Part shown: positions 8,459 to 16,321 of the stretch, piece after piece
Position numbering within the stretch: the first letter of the stretch is position 1
How the letters are laid out: the number at the start of each line of letters is the position of its first letter
Source: Nioella sp. MMSF_3534
GTDB lineage: Bacteria; Pseudomonadota; Alphaproteobacteria; Rhodobacterales; Rhodobacteraceae
DNA length: 43,354 bases
Assembly (NCBI RefSeq): GCF_030732985.1
Contig: NZ_JASHJX010000041.1
Span: 1-43,354, forward strand
Direction: 5' to 3'
Notes under the pieces: model-generated
The model's input: only the letters and a program-made list of their open reading frames with translations
Database searches by the model: none
Told to the model about the DNA's origin: nothing
Translations under genes and position numbers: made by a program

Positions 8459-9502
8459 ATGACACATCTCTGGGTCCGGGCCGAACAGCGCCCGAACGAG
8501 GAACGCACCGGGATCACGGCAGAGGGCGTTCGCGCCCTGATCGCGGCGGGTATCCGTGTGACGGTCGAGGAAAGCTCCACCCGCGCCGCAGGTCTGACGG
8601 GCTATGCCGAGGCCGGCGCCGAGATCGCGCCGGAAAACAGCTGGCCAGACGCGCCTGCCGACGCGATCATCTTCGGGCTGAAGGAACTGCCAGAGGACGG
8701 CACCCCGCTGCCGCACCGTCACATCATGTTCGGCCACGCCTTCAAGGGGCAGTTTTCAGGCCGTGCGCTGCTGGACCGGTTCAAGGCCGGGGGCGGGACA
8801 CTCTACGATCTGGAATACCTTGTGGACGAGACCGGCCGCCGCGTCGCCGCTTTCGGCTACTGGGCCGGGTTCGCAGGCGCGGCCGTGTCGCTGAAGGCCT
8901 GGATCGCGCAGCAATCGGGCGGCATCTGCCCGCCCGTCGAGGCCTATCCCGGCAAGGATGCGTTGCTGTCCGATCTGGCCAAGGGCATGGCGGGCCTGAC
9001 CGCGCCCCGCGCCATCGTCATCGGCGCGCTTGGCCGCGTGGGCACCGGCGCGGCGGATCTGTGCGAGGCCATGGGGATGAGCGTGACCAAGTGGGACATG
9101 GCCGAGACCGCCAGCGGCGGGCCGTTCCCCGACATCCTCGACCATGACATCTTCCTCAACTGCATCTTCGCGCGCCCCGGAACGCCGGTCTTCGTCCCGC
9201 GCGAGGCGCTGACGCAGCCGCGCAGCCTGACCGTGATCGGCGACGTGGCCTGCGACCCCGACAGCGATTACAACCCCGTGCCGGTCTATGACCGCGCGAC
9301 CACATGGGACGCGCCCGTGCTGCGCGTTCATGACATGCCGCCGATGGACGTGATGGCAATCGACAACCTGCCCTCGATGCTGCCGGTGGAGTCTTCGCAG
9401 GACTACGCGGCGCAGCTTCTGCCCTCTCTCCTGACACTGACCGATCTGGATAGTGGGGTCTGGGCGCGGGCGAAGGCGGAATTTGACAAGCACGTCGGCT
9501 GA
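8459..9502 (+). CDS. Saccharopine dehydrogenase, NAD+, L-lysine-forming (Lys1 type)
   Basis: This 347-aa protein resembles fungal Lys1, which interconverts saccharopine with lysine and 2-oxoglutarate. The N-terminus LWVRAEQRPNEERTGIT matches the Lys1 / alanine dehydrogenase N-terminal domain with its substrate-binding Arg and Glu residues. The Rossmann motif AIVIGALGRVGTGA is at about 182-195, and NCIFARPGTPVF and GDVACDPDSDYNPVP are family hallmarks near the C-terminal half. Bacteria mostly make lysine from diaminopimelate, so here it more likely serves lysine breakdown or a related opine-like reaction. No second saccharopine-pathway gene lies nearby. It ends 16 bases from the convergent DUF3775 gene. 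Confidence 0.85.
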   Translation: MTHLWVRAEQRPNEERTGITAEGVRALIAAGIRVTVEESSTRAAGLTGYAEAGAEIAPENSWPDAPADAIIFGLKELPEDGTPLPHRHIMFGHAFKGQFSGRALLDRFKAGGGTLYDLEYLVDETGRRVAAFGYWAGFAGAAVSLKAWIAQQSGGICPPVEAYPGKDALLSDLAKGMAGLTAPRAIVIGALGRVGTGAADLCEAMGMSVTKWDMAETASGGPFPDILDHDIFLNCIFARPGTPVFVPREALTQPRSLTVIGDVACDPDSDYNPVPVYDRATTWDAPVLRVHDMPPMDVMAIDNLPSMLPVESSQDYAAQLLPSLLTLTDLDSGVWARAKAEFDKHVG

Positions 9503-9518
9503 CCCGTCGGGCAAGGCC

Positions 9519-9836
9519 CTACATCAGGTCGTCTTCCGCCTCGGACGGATCGACGCCGAGCGCCTCCAACCCGGCTTCCAGATGGTCCGACAGGTGCGGG
9601 GTGCCGATCAGGTAATCGGCTGTCGGCGTCGTCGCCTCGTTGCGGGCGGTGGAAAGCGCCTCGGCGAAATCCTCGGGCTCGAAACTGCCGCGCCCGATCC
9701 ACATGATGGCGACAACCTCGGCCTGCTCATCCTCGTTCAGGGTTTCGAGAAACCCGCGCAATTCACCCTCGGCCCGGTCGAGCTCGTGCCCCATCAGGAT
9801 GATCTGTGCGACCTTGTGGGTGGAAATGGCCAGCAT
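9519..9836 (-). CDS. DUF3775 family protein
   Basis: This 105-aa acidic protein starts LAISTHKVAQIILMGHELD, contains EDEQAEVVAIMWIGRG and TPTADYLIGTPHLSDHLEAGLEALG, and ends with an acidic tail. That is the pattern of DUF3775, a short alphaproteobacterial family without known function. It has no signal peptide or membrane helix. GGAGG is placed 7 bases before the ATG. The SDR gene 48 bases upstream on the same strand may share a transcript. Confidence 0.82.
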   Translation of the reverse strand: MLAISTHKVAQIILMGHELDRAEGELRGFLETLNEDEQAEVVAIMWIGRGSFEPEDFAEALSTARNEATTPTADYLIGTPHLSDHLEAGLEALGVDPSEAEDDLM

Positions 9837-9884
9837 GTCGGGTCCTCCGGTTCTGTCCGAGTCTAGGATTGTTGCGCGCCCGGT

Positions 9885-10604
9885 TCAATCCTGCGCCGGT
9901 TTTGTCAGCCATGCAATGGCAGGCCGTGTCAGCCAACCGGGCAGGATATGCAGCAGCCGCACCACGGCCCCCGCCATGGCGGGAACCGTCCGGCGGAATC
10001 GCGGCGTGCCCATATGTTCGAAGATCTCGGCGGCGGCGGCGGCAGGGGCAACCGCCAGACGGCTTCCGGGCACCCCGAGCGTGACAAGCTGCACCGCCAG
10101 CGCCGACCCCTTCGCCTCGGCGCGCAGCGATTCGGCCATCAGGCGCACCCCGGCCTTGGATGCGGCATAGCCCGACTGACGGGGCGATCCGCCGATCCCG
10201 GCTAGGCTGTCCAGCAAAACGATATGCCCCCGCCCCTCGAAGATCGGCAACGCCACGCCAAGCGCATTTGCGATCCCGGTCAGATTGGATGAGATCATTC
10301 GTGCCACAACCGCAGCGCTCCACGCTTCCGCGCCGATCACATGGTGGTCATCTATGGCATAGACCAGTCCATCGACTGCACCCAGTTCAATGGCAATCTC
10401 GGCAAGCCTGTCTTCGTCCCTGACATCAATCGGGATGTAGCTTGCGCGCCCCGGCAGCGACACCACCAGGTCTTCCAGCTTGTCCTGATCGCACCCTGAC
10501 AGGACAAGGGACACCCCGGCGCGGCTGAGCTTTTCGGCAAGCGCGGCACCGAGAGACGCGTCCGCCCCTACAAGCCAGTATCGCATCCCTGCCCAATCGC
10601 GCAT
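9885..10604 (-). CDS. Short-chain dehydrogenase/reductase
   Basis: This 239-aa Rossmann-fold oxidoreductase has the nucleotide loop GADASLGAALAEKL (residues 8-21), which replaces the common TGxxxGIG with a variant. D62 in DVRDEDR is the adenine-contacting Asp, and the catalytic Ser and YAASK (Tyr-x3-Lys) lie around 151-169. The C-terminal hydrophobic stretch (PAMAGAVVRLLHILPGWL) may touch the membrane or bind a lipid-like substrate. GGAGG lies close before the ATG. Cofactor preference and substrate cannot be fixed from sequence. Confidence 0.88.
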   Translation of the reverse strand: MRDWAGMRYWLVGADASLGAALAEKLSRAGVSLVLSGCDQDKLEDLVVSLPGRASYIPIDVRDEDRLAEIAIELGAVDGLVYAIDDHHVIGAEAWSAAVVARMISSNLTGIANALGVALPIFEGRGHIVLLDSLAGIGGSPRQSGYAASKAGVRLMAESLRAEAKGSALAVQLVTLGVPGSRLAVAPAAAAAEIFEHMGTPRFRRTVPAMAGAVVRLLHILPGWLTRPAIAWLTKPAQD

Positions 10605-10689
10605 GTCGACCTCCGGTTTCGCGTCGGAGGGAAGGTTTCACTTCGGCGCGAGCAGGTCCAGTACAGAAGGGACGTATAAATGTCGCAGC

Positions 10690-10714
10690 AATGCCCTGCC
10701 CCGCAGCATGTCGG
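10690..10714 (-). terminator. Hairpin downstream of the small 54-aa gene
   Basis: CTGCCCCG and CGGGGCAG form an 8-bp stem around an 8-base loop, about 20-30 bases beyond the stop of the minus-strand gene ending at 10731. No strong T-run follows on the minus strand, so it may be a weak terminator or an mRNA-stabilising hairpin. Confidence 0.5.
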
Positions 10715-10730
10715 GGCAGGTGAGGATCAG

Positions 10731-10895
10731 TCAGCCCAGAACACGGTTGCAGATGGTCCGGTCACGCATCTGAGCCTGCCCGCCAAGCAGCGACCAGATA
10801 CGGAGCATGGTTTGCGCATCGCTGGCGCGGCCCAGTTCCTCTGGGTGGGTTTCCTTCAGTTTCAGGACGCGGATTTCCGAAGTTTTGTTGATCAT
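10731..10895 (-). CDS. Small hypothetical protein (54 aa)
   Basis: This is a short basic protein starting MINKTSEIRVLKLKETHPEE, with no membrane segment or signal peptide and one Cys near its C-terminus. The chosen ATG has AGGTGA about six bases upstream. A GTG seven codons earlier, at 10916, is an alternative start with a poorer ribosome site. The function is not recognised. A hairpin lies downstream, and the 102-124 bases to the next plus-strand gene probably hold divergent promoters. Confidence 0.5.
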   Translation of the reverse strand: MINKTSEIRVLKLKETHPEELGRASDAQTMLRIWSLLGGQAQMRDRTICNRVLG

Positions 10896-11018
10896 GACGT
10901 TCACCTGCTGGTTCACGCCCCCACAGTCCGATCAGACTGCCCTCGCAGAAGTTACCCGGGACTTAACATCGGACGGGATAAAGCGTTCAATTGTAACGGA
11001 TTCACGAAAGGCAACACC

Positions 11019-11291
11019 ATGGACAGCGGCATTTTCATCCTTCTGATTGCGCAGGGACCATGCTTTGCGCTTTGGGCGGTGCTGTCCTTTCGGGCCGTGT
11101 TCCAGATCCGCGCCATCGCAGCGAGTCGCAGCGGACAGATGTTTCCCGGCCCCGTGTCGTTTCTGTCGGCCATGGGCGTCTGGCTGAAAGACCCCTCTCA
11201 CCGGCTGACGCGGGGTCTCTGGACCCTGTCGCTGCTTGGGACAATGGCACCATCCCTCGTCATTGCCTTCGAAACCGGCGGCGTGGAATAG
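11019..11291 (+). CDS. Small two-helix membrane protein (90 aa)
   Basis: The start is placed at the ATG preceded by GAAAGG. An open frame extends further upstream, but that part lacks protein-like composition. The 90-aa product has hydrophobic segments at about 4-25 (FILLIAQGPCFALWAVLSF) and 70-86 (LSLLGTMAPSLVIAF), separated by a basic, probably cytoplasmic, region. It lies 38 bases before the pseudouridine synthase gene. The family is not recognised. Confidence 0.6.
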   Translation: MDSGIFILLIAQGPCFALWAVLSFRAVFQIRAIAASRSGQMFPGPVSFLSAMGVWLKDPSHRLTRGLWTLSLLGTMAPSLVIAFETGGVE

Positions 11292-11329
11292 GCCTTTCGG
11301 AACCGCGCCGGAGCCAATAGACCAACCCC

Positions 11330-11980
11330 ATGCAACCGCTCGACTACCGCCCCCCGCAGGAACCGCTTGAAATCCTGCACCACGACCATGAGCTCCTGCT
11401 GGTCAACAAGCCAAGCGGGCTGTTATCCGTGCCCGGAAAGGGCGATCACCTGTCCGATTGCCTGATCGCCCGAGTGAAAGAGGCCTTCCCGGAGGCGCTG
11501 CTGGTGCACCGGCTGGACATGGACACCTCTGGCGTCATGGTCTTCGGGCTGACACCCCACGCTCAGCGGCACCTGGGGCTGCAATTCGAAAAGCGCCAGA
11601 CCAAGAAAACTTATGTGGCGCGGGTCTGGGGCGAAATGGCCGAGAAGACCGGTGAAGTGGATCTGCCACTGATCGTGGACTGGCCGAACCGGCCGTTGCA
11701 GATGGTCGACCACGAAAACGGCAAGCCTGCACAAACCGGGTGGCGGGTCATGCGAACCGGTAACGGGGAAACACGGGTTCGGCTCTATCCGCGTACCGGT
11801 CGCTCGCACCAGTTGCGTGTGCACATGCTTGCGCTCGGCCATCCGATTCTGGGCGATCCGTTTTATGCGAAGGGGCCAGCGCGCGACTTTCCCCGTTTGA
11901 TGCTACACGCGGAATCGCTGCGCCTGCGCCATCCCGACGGGGGCAAGGGAATGAACTTCTCCGTCAAGGCCCCGTTCTGA
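11330..11980 (+). CDS. RluA-family pseudouridine synthase
   Basis: This 216-aa enzyme should isomerise uridine to pseudouridine in rRNA or tRNA. The catalytic motif HRLDMDTSGVMVFG at 62-75 contains the essential Asp (HRLDxxTSG). VNKPSGLLSVPGKG is the N-terminal KPxG motif, YPRTGRSHQLRVHMLALGHPILGDPFY is the RTGRxHQLRxH region, and LMLHAESL is near the end. It has no S4 domain and is short, like RluA itself or the YlyB-like group that modifies 23S rRNA position 746 and tRNA position 32, but the target is not certain. Confidence 0.92.
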   Translation: MQPLDYRPPQEPLEILHHDHELLLVNKPSGLLSVPGKGDHLSDCLIARVKEAFPEALLVHRLDMDTSGVMVFGLTPHAQRHLGLQFEKRQTKKTYVARVWGEMAEKTGEVDLPLIVDWPNRPLQMVDHENGKPAQTGWRVMRTGNGETRVRLYPRTGRSHQLRVHMLALGHPILGDPFYAKGPARDFPRLMLHAESLRLRHPDGGKGMNFSVKAPF

Positions 11981-11992
11981 CCGGGGCGCGGG

Positions 11993-12034
11993 AAAGGATT
12001 TTGAAAATCCTTTCAACGATCTTTCAAGATCGTT
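11993..12034. terminator. Two back-to-back perfect hairpins between convergent genes
   Basis: AAAGGATTTT (11993-12002) pairs with AAAATCCTTT (12004-12013) around a single G. Immediately after, AACGATCTT (12015-12023) pairs with AAGATCGTT (12026-12034). They lie between the convergent pseudouridine synthase and kinase-like genes. The A/T-rich symmetry gives T-runs on both strands, so the pair may terminate both transcripts. A repeated intergenic element is the other possibility. Confidence 0.6.
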
Positions 12035-12044
12035 CCAGCGCCCT

Positions 12045-13079
12045 CTACCCGCGCAGCACCCTGTCGGTGAAGTTCAGGCGCGTGGCCACGATCGGGCAGA
12101 GCAACGGCTCCAATTCCGGCTCTCTTCGCAAGACCTCTTCCAGATCGTCCAGCCGGTTGGTGGCGATCAGTTGCAGAACATCGCTTCGCACGCTTCCATC
12201 CTGCCGCCGGGGCAAGTCGGCCACGGGCTGAACCAGTTCGGCCCGCGCCTCGGGGATAAGGGCGCGTAGTTCAGCGGCATCCATGTCCGTTTCCGCAAAG
12301 ACGTAAACCCCAACTCCACGCGCGGGCAGGGCGTAGGTGCACAAGGCCACATCGCGCAGGGCATCATGCCGGGCTGCCAGATCGCGGATCGCGGGACCGT
12401 CGCGGGCGATCCGGTCTTCGGTGCCTTCTCCGTCGGACCAGTTCATCAGCCGCCGGGTAATGAAGTTGTAGACAGGCTTGGCGGTCGCCATCCAGATGCG
12501 CGACGGCAGTGACTTGCGGGCCAGCAAGCGCTTTTCGGACGCGGTCAGCAGGTCCGGCGCAAAGGCGCGTTTCTGTTTCAGAAGATGCCGCAGATCCTCT
12601 CTTGCCATGGTGCGAAACATCACCCCGCGCCGCCGGTGGACGCTGGCCAGTTGAAAATCAATCACCGCCGCGCGGCCTTCGGGCGTGCGCAGCCAGTTCT
12701 GCGGTTTGGCTATATCGTTGTGAGTCACCCCGTGCCGCCGCATCTGACGCAAAAGCCGCTTGGCGTCGCGATAGAATTCGCGATCAACCGGGCGGGCCAG
12801 TTGCAGGGGTGTCCCCTCCGACCAGCTGCGCAGCAGCCCGACCTTGTCCACGCGCAGAAGCTCTGGCGTGCCCTCGATACCCTGCACCGCCCTAAGCCCC
12901 CGTATTTCCTTGCGGGCGAGATACCATGCGATCGGCCGCGCCCAGATCGGCACGCCATCGAGCTTGCGCAGGGCCACTTTGCGGGACGGATCTTCGGCCA
13001 GATGCCCGGCGATGGTTTCCGAGAACACATCGCGTTTGAGCACCGTATCCGGCACGAAGGTCAGGGGCTGGTCAGGCAT
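12045..13079 (-). CDS. Kinase-fold protein fused to an acyl-CoA-ligase-type C-terminal domain
   Basis: This 344-aa protein contains a protein/lipid-kinase-like catalytic core: THNDIAKPQNWL at 119-130 corresponds to the HxDxxxxN loop (H120, D122, N128) and AVIDFQLA at 138-145 to the metal-binding DFG, here DFQ (D141). RIO and WaaP-like kinases are the closest types I can name. Residues about 237-315 (GVYVFAETD, VADLPRRQDGSVRSDVLQLIA) resemble the C-terminal lid domain of AMP-forming acyl-CoA ligases, but the catalytic Lys position in the PRTxxGK motif is Ser296. No signal peptide or clear membrane helix is seen. The substrate is unknown. There is no clear Shine-Dalgarno site before the ATG. 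Confidence 0.72.
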   Translation of the reverse strand: MPDQPLTFVPDTVLKRDVFSETIAGHLAEDPSRKVALRKLDGVPIWARPIAWYLARKEIRGLRAVQGIEGTPELLRVDKVGLLRSWSEGTPLQLARPVDREFYRDAKRLLRQMRRHGVTHNDIAKPQNWLRTPEGRAAVIDFQLASVHRRRGVMFRTMAREDLRHLLKQKRAFAPDLLTASEKRLLARKSLPSRIWMATAKPVYNFITRRLMNWSDGEGTEDRIARDGPAIRDLAARHDALRDVALCTYALPARGVGVYVFAETDMDAAELRALIPEARAELVQPVADLPRRQDGSVRSDVLQLIATNRLDDLEEVLRREPELEPLLCPIVATRLNFTDRVLRG

Positions 13080-13097
13080 GAAGGGCGAAACCCCCGA

Positions 13098-13131
13098 AAA
13101 GAAAGATCCGGGGGCGGTGATACCCCCGGAT
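13098..13131 (-). terminator. Intrinsic terminator after the aldehyde dehydrogenase gene
   Basis: ATCCGGGGG (13106-13114) and CCCCCGGAT (13123-13131) form a 9-bp GC-rich stem with an 8-base loop. On the minus strand it is followed by CTTTCTTTTC. It sits between the dehydrogenase stop (13157) and the start of the kinase-like gene (13079), so it separates the two transcription units. Confidence 0.8.
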
Positions 13132-13156
13132 GCAAAGCTTTGTCCATGTTCACCGG

Positions 13157-14602
13157 TCAGGCGTCGTCAGTCGACCAGCCGGACACGGCCTTGACCTCGC
13201 AGAAATCCTCCAGCCCGAAGACACCGCCTTCGCGCCCATTGCCGGATTTCTTCATGCCACCGAAGGGGCTGCCCGCGCCGCGACCCTGGCCGTTCATTTC
13301 GACCATGCCGGACCGCAGCTTCCGCGCCAGACGGTTGCGCTTGGCCCCATCTTGCGTCTGGACGTAGTTCGTCAGGCCGTATTCCGTGTCATTGGCAATC
13401 GCCAGCGCCTCGGCCTCATCCTCGAAGGGGATGATCGACAGGACCGGACCGAAGATTTCCTCGCGCGCGATGGTCATGTCGTTATTCACATCGGCAAAGA
13501 CCGTCGGCCGCACGAAATAGCCCTTGTTGAACCCCTCGGGCCGTCCAAGACCACCAGCGACCAGTCGGGCGCCTTCTTCGATGCCCTTTGCGATCAACCC
13601 TTGGATCTTGTCGAACTGCATCTGGCTGACGACCGGGCCGATATGACGCCCGGACTCGCTGGCCAAGCCAACGGTGGTGGCCTCTGCCGTCGCGGCGGCA
13701 ATCTCTACCGCCTGATCGTAGACCTCGCGCTGCACCAGCATGCGCGTCGGCGCATTGCAGGACTGGCCGGAGTTGTTGAAGCAGTGGATCGCCCCACGCT
13801 TCACAGCCTTCTCATCGGCATCGGCGAAGATGATGTTCGCGCCCTTGCCGCCCAGTTCCAGATGCACAGGCTTCAGCGTGTCCGCCGCGTTCTTGGAAAT
13901 CGCGATGCCTGCGCGGGTCGATCCGGTGAAGCTGATTGCGTCGATGCCGGGATGCGCGGTCATCGCAGAACCCACGCCCGCACCATCACCGTTGATCATG
14001 TTGAACACACCCGCGGGCACGCCCGCCTCATCAAGGATCTCGGCCCAGACAAGCGACGACAGCGGCGCGATCTCGGACGGTTTCAGGATCATCGTGCAGC
14101 CGGTGGCCAGAGCAGGGATCACCTTCAGCGTCACCTGGTTCATCGGCCAGTTCCACGGGGTGATCATGCCGACAACGCCAACGCCCTCGTAAATGATCCG
14201 GTCATTCGGCGCATGGTCGCCCAGGGGGCGTTCGAACTCGAAATCCTCCAGCGCCTTGATGAAATTCGAGATGTGCCACGTGCCCGCGCCGACCTGAGAG
14301 GACCGGGCCATGTCGATGGGTGCACCCATCTCGGTCGAGATTGCCTGCGCCATGTCCTCGCCACGGGCCTTGTAGACCTCCAGCACCTTGCGGATCAGGT
14401 CGAGCCGGTCCTGCTTGGACGTATAGGCATAACTTTCAAACGCCGTTCGGGCAGCGGCAACGGCGGCGTCCACATCGGCCTGCCCGCCAAGCGAAATCGT
14501 TGCGCAGACCTCCTCGGTCGAGGGGTTGACGACGTCGAAATCATTGGGCTGGCTCGGGGCCACCCATTGGCCGTTGATGTAGAAATCTGTGCTCTTGGGC
14601 AT
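13157..14602 (-). CDS. NAD(P)-dependent aldehyde dehydrogenase
   Basis: This 481-aa enzyme oxidises an aldehyde to its acid. The key motifs are present: the PWNWP cofactor-site motif, FTGSTRAGIAIS, the general-base Glu in LELGGKGANI, the nucleophilic Cys in NNSGQSCNAPTR, and the C-terminal MVEMNGQGRGAGSPFGGMKKSG. The start is the ATG of MPKSTDFYINGQW, preceded by GGGAGA. An open extension of 84 codons upstream lacks a ribosome site and family similarity. Substrate specificity (betaine, glycol or fatty aldehyde) is not readable. It is divergent from the peroxiredoxin gene with about 226 bases between. Confidence 0.93.
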   Translation of the reverse strand: MPKSTDFYINGQWVAPSQPNDFDVVNPSTEEVCATISLGGQADVDAAVAAARTAFESYAYTSKQDRLDLIRKVLEVYKARGEDMAQAISTEMGAPIDMARSSQVGAGTWHISNFIKALEDFEFERPLGDHAPNDRIIYEGVGVVGMITPWNWPMNQVTLKVIPALATGCTMILKPSEIAPLSSLVWAEILDEAGVPAGVFNMINGDGAGVGSAMTAHPGIDAISFTGSTRAGIAISKNAADTLKPVHLELGGKGANIIFADADEKAVKRGAIHCFNNSGQSCNAPTRMLVQREVYDQAVEIAAATAEATTVGLASESGRHIGPVVSQMQFDKIQGLIAKGIEEGARLVAGGLGRPEGFNKGYFVRPTVFADVNNDMTIAREEIFGPVLSIIPFEDEAEALAIANDTEYGLTNYVQTQDGAKRNRLARKLRSGMVEMNGQGRGAGSPFGGMKKSGNGREGGVFGLEDFCEVKAVSGWSTDDA

Positions 14603-14740
14603 GATCTGTCTCCCTTGTTCGGCGCGGAGCCTGTCATCGACTGATGCCAAGGACAAGGCCCCCCGTTCGTGACGCGACGGAGTTGCGGGAACGCCTGTCA
14701 CATCCTGCCGCAGTGCGGCGGAATGTCTGTCCCTATCTAT

Positions 14741-14794
14741 AAGGATTCTAAATCTTGGCGGTGTAACTCCCCCTCGGAATACCCATATTATAAT
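14741..14794 (+). promoter_or_regulatory. Candidate promoter and operator of the peroxiredoxin gene
   Basis: A perfect TATAAT at 14789-14794 lies 34 bases before the ATG at 14829. The hexamer at the -35 spacing is poor, which suggests activator dependence. An imperfect palindrome, AAGGATT-CTA-AATCTT (14741-14756), lies about 33 bases upstream of the -10, where an activator could bind. The regulator is unknown; a peroxide or Fe-S sensor would be typical for this gene class. Confidence 0.4.
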
Positions 14795-14828
14795 TGACGA
14801 CTGCAACCGAATAACGAGGAGCCCGAGT

Positions 14829-15482
14829 ATGGCCCTGCGCATCAACGACACCATCCCGAACCTTACCGTCGAAACAGATCAGGGCAGCTTTGCCCTGCAT
14901 GACTGGATCGGCGACAACTGGGCGATCCTGTTCAGCCACCCCAAGGATTTCACCCCGGTCTGCACCACTGAATTCGGTGCCGTCGCCCAACTGGCCGACG
15001 AATGGGAAAAGCGCGGCACCAAAGTGCTTGGCATTTCCGTGGACAGCGTGGAAGAGCATGTGAAGTGGAAGGGCGATATTGAATCCGTGGGCGGTGCAAA
15101 AGCAGGCTTCCCGATCGTTGCGGACAAGGACCTGCAGGTTTCCAAGGCCTTCGACATGCTTCAGGCCGACTATTACCTGTCCGACAACCCGACACCCGCC
15201 GACAGCCAGACCGTGCGCACGGTCTTCATCATCGGCCCCGACAAGCAGTTGAAGCTGTCGATGACCTACCCGATGAATGTGGGCCGCAACTTCGCCGAGG
15301 TGCTGCGCGCGCTGGATGCGCTCCAGACCGCCGCGCGCGAAACCGTGGCAACCCCGGCCAACTGGACCCCCGGTGGTGACGTTGTGGTGCCGCTGTCGGT
15401 CAGCGACGAAGATGCCATCGCCAAATATGGCTCGATCGACAAGAAACTGCCCTATCTGCGTATGGCAAAGCTCTCTGCCTGA
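14829..15482 (+). CDS. 1-Cys peroxiredoxin, Prx6 type
   Basis: This 217-aa thiol peroxidase reduces H2O2 and organic peroxides. The peroxidatic Cys45 is in HPKDFTPVCTTEFG, with Thr42 and a later Arg (SQTVRTVFII) completing the active site. The long C-terminal domain (GRNFAEVLRALDALQTA, then NWTPGGDVVVPLSVSDEDA) is diagnostic of the Prx6 group, in which no resolving Cys is needed. GAGGAG precedes the ATG. It is a monocistronic unit with a clear promoter region and a terminator. Confidence 0.95.
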   Translation: MALRINDTIPNLTVETDQGSFALHDWIGDNWAILFSHPKDFTPVCTTEFGAVAQLADEWEKRGTKVLGISVDSVEEHVKWKGDIESVGGAKAGFPIVADKDLQVSKAFDMLQADYYLSDNPTPADSQTVRTVFIIGPDKQLKLSMTYPMNVGRNFAEVLRALDALQTAARETVATPANWTPGGDVVVPLSVSDEDAIAKYGSIDKKLPYLRMAKLSA

Positions 15483-15508
15483 TCTGCCTCCGGTCGCAGT
15501 AAAGAAGA

Positions 15509-15537
15509 GGCCCCTGGGATGGTTCCAGGGGCCTTTT
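15509..15537. terminator. Intrinsic terminator between peroxiredoxin and L,D-transpeptidase genes
   Basis: GGCCCCTGG (15509-15517) pairs with CCAGGGGCC (15525-15533), followed by TTTT on the plus strand. A shorter A-rich stretch (AAAGAAGA) on the other side may let it also stop the convergent minus-strand gene. Confidence 0.85.
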
Positions 15538-15553
15538 GCGTTCCGGTCCGACG

Positions 15554-16114
15554 TTAGACGGGGTGCAACCGGACCGGCGTTCCCACATCCACCATGTCGT
15601 ACAGTTGGATCACATGGTCATTCACCATCCGGATACAGCCAGAGGATGCCGACATGCCGATAGACCAGGGTTGCGGCGTTCCGTGGATACGCAAAAGCGA
15701 ATCGCCATAGCCGGTATAGAGATACAGAGCCCGCGCCCCGAGCGGGTTGTCCGGGCCGCCCTCCATGCCACCGGCGAACTGCGAATAGACCTCCGGCTCG
15801 CGCGCGATCATGCTTGGTGTGGGTGTCCAGCTTGGCCATTCGGCCTTGCGGCCAACCCGGAAAGAACCGGATGCCTGACGGCCTTCGCGCCCCACGGCAA
15901 CGCCAAATCTAAGCGCCGTGTCGTTCTCATGCACCAGATATAGGAAATGTGCGCCCATATCGACATGGATCGTGCCGGGGCGGAAGCCGGGGTTGATGTC
16001 AACCATTTGCGGCTCGTACCGGCTGGACAGCTGCCAGCTTTCGGTGGCGCCCGCGATGGTCGGTGTCAGGGCCAGCGCAGCCCCGGTCGAAATGAAATGG
16101 CGGCGGGTCAGCAT
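15554..16114 (-). CDS. L,D-transpeptidase (YkuD domain), exported
   Basis: This 186-aa protein has a twin-arginine-like signal, LTRRHFISTGAALALT, with probable cleavage after AGA. The YkuD catalytic motif is in IHGTPQPWSIGMSASSGCIRM: His then, after about 15 residues, SxGCIRM with the nucleophilic Cys. The enzyme would form 3-3 cross-links in peptidoglycan or anchor proteins to it, in the periplasm. The start is set at the second of two nearby ATG codons because GGGAGG lies directly against the first one (16123) and 9-10 bases before the second. Upstream codons look non-coding. Confidence 0.88.
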   Translation of the reverse strand: MLTRRHFISTGAALALTPTIAGATESWQLSSRYEPQMVDINPGFRPGTIHVDMGAHFLYLVHENDTALRFGVAVGREGRQASGSFRVGRKAEWPSWTPTPSMIAREPEVYSQFAGGMEGGPDNPLGARALYLYTGYGDSLLRIHGTPQPWSIGMSASSGCIRMVNDHVIQLYDMVDVGTPVRLHPV

Positions 16115-16252
16115 CGGCAGCATCCCTCCCCTTCGGTAAAATTTCTGAACTCGGCAGAGTTTGACCGATCCTTTGTGAACCGGGCAAGTCTTTGTTTGAT
16201 AACGTTTCTGTAATTCCACCCCCCGCGCAGGTTTCATATCGGTGATTCAAAC

Positions 16253-16272
16253 CTGTCACACAGCTTTGACAG
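16253..16272 (+). promoter_or_regulatory. Candidate Pho-box-like inverted repeat before phoX
   Basis: CTGTCA (16253-16258) and TGACAG (16267-16272) form an inverted pair 50 bases before the phoX-like start. The first half matches six of seven bases of the PhoB half-site (CTGTCAT). The second direct half at 11-base spacing (CTTTGAC) is poor, and another CTGTAAT lies at 16208. This fits phosphate control but is not a clean PhoB site. Confidence 0.3.
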
Positions 16273-16321
16273 GCCCACGATAGCCACCACGCCAGTTGCA
16301 ACCATCGCGCAAGAGGCCGCC

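Noticed and set aside
13130-14644. 504-codon open frame opposite the aldehyde dehydrogenase gene
   Set aside because: The dehydrogenase carries every family motif; the opposite frame does not look like a protein.
14603-14854. 84-codon N-terminal extension of the aldehyde dehydrogenase
   Set aside because: It overlaps the peroxiredoxin start and promoter, has no ribosome site, and the ATG at 14602 has GGGAGA before it.
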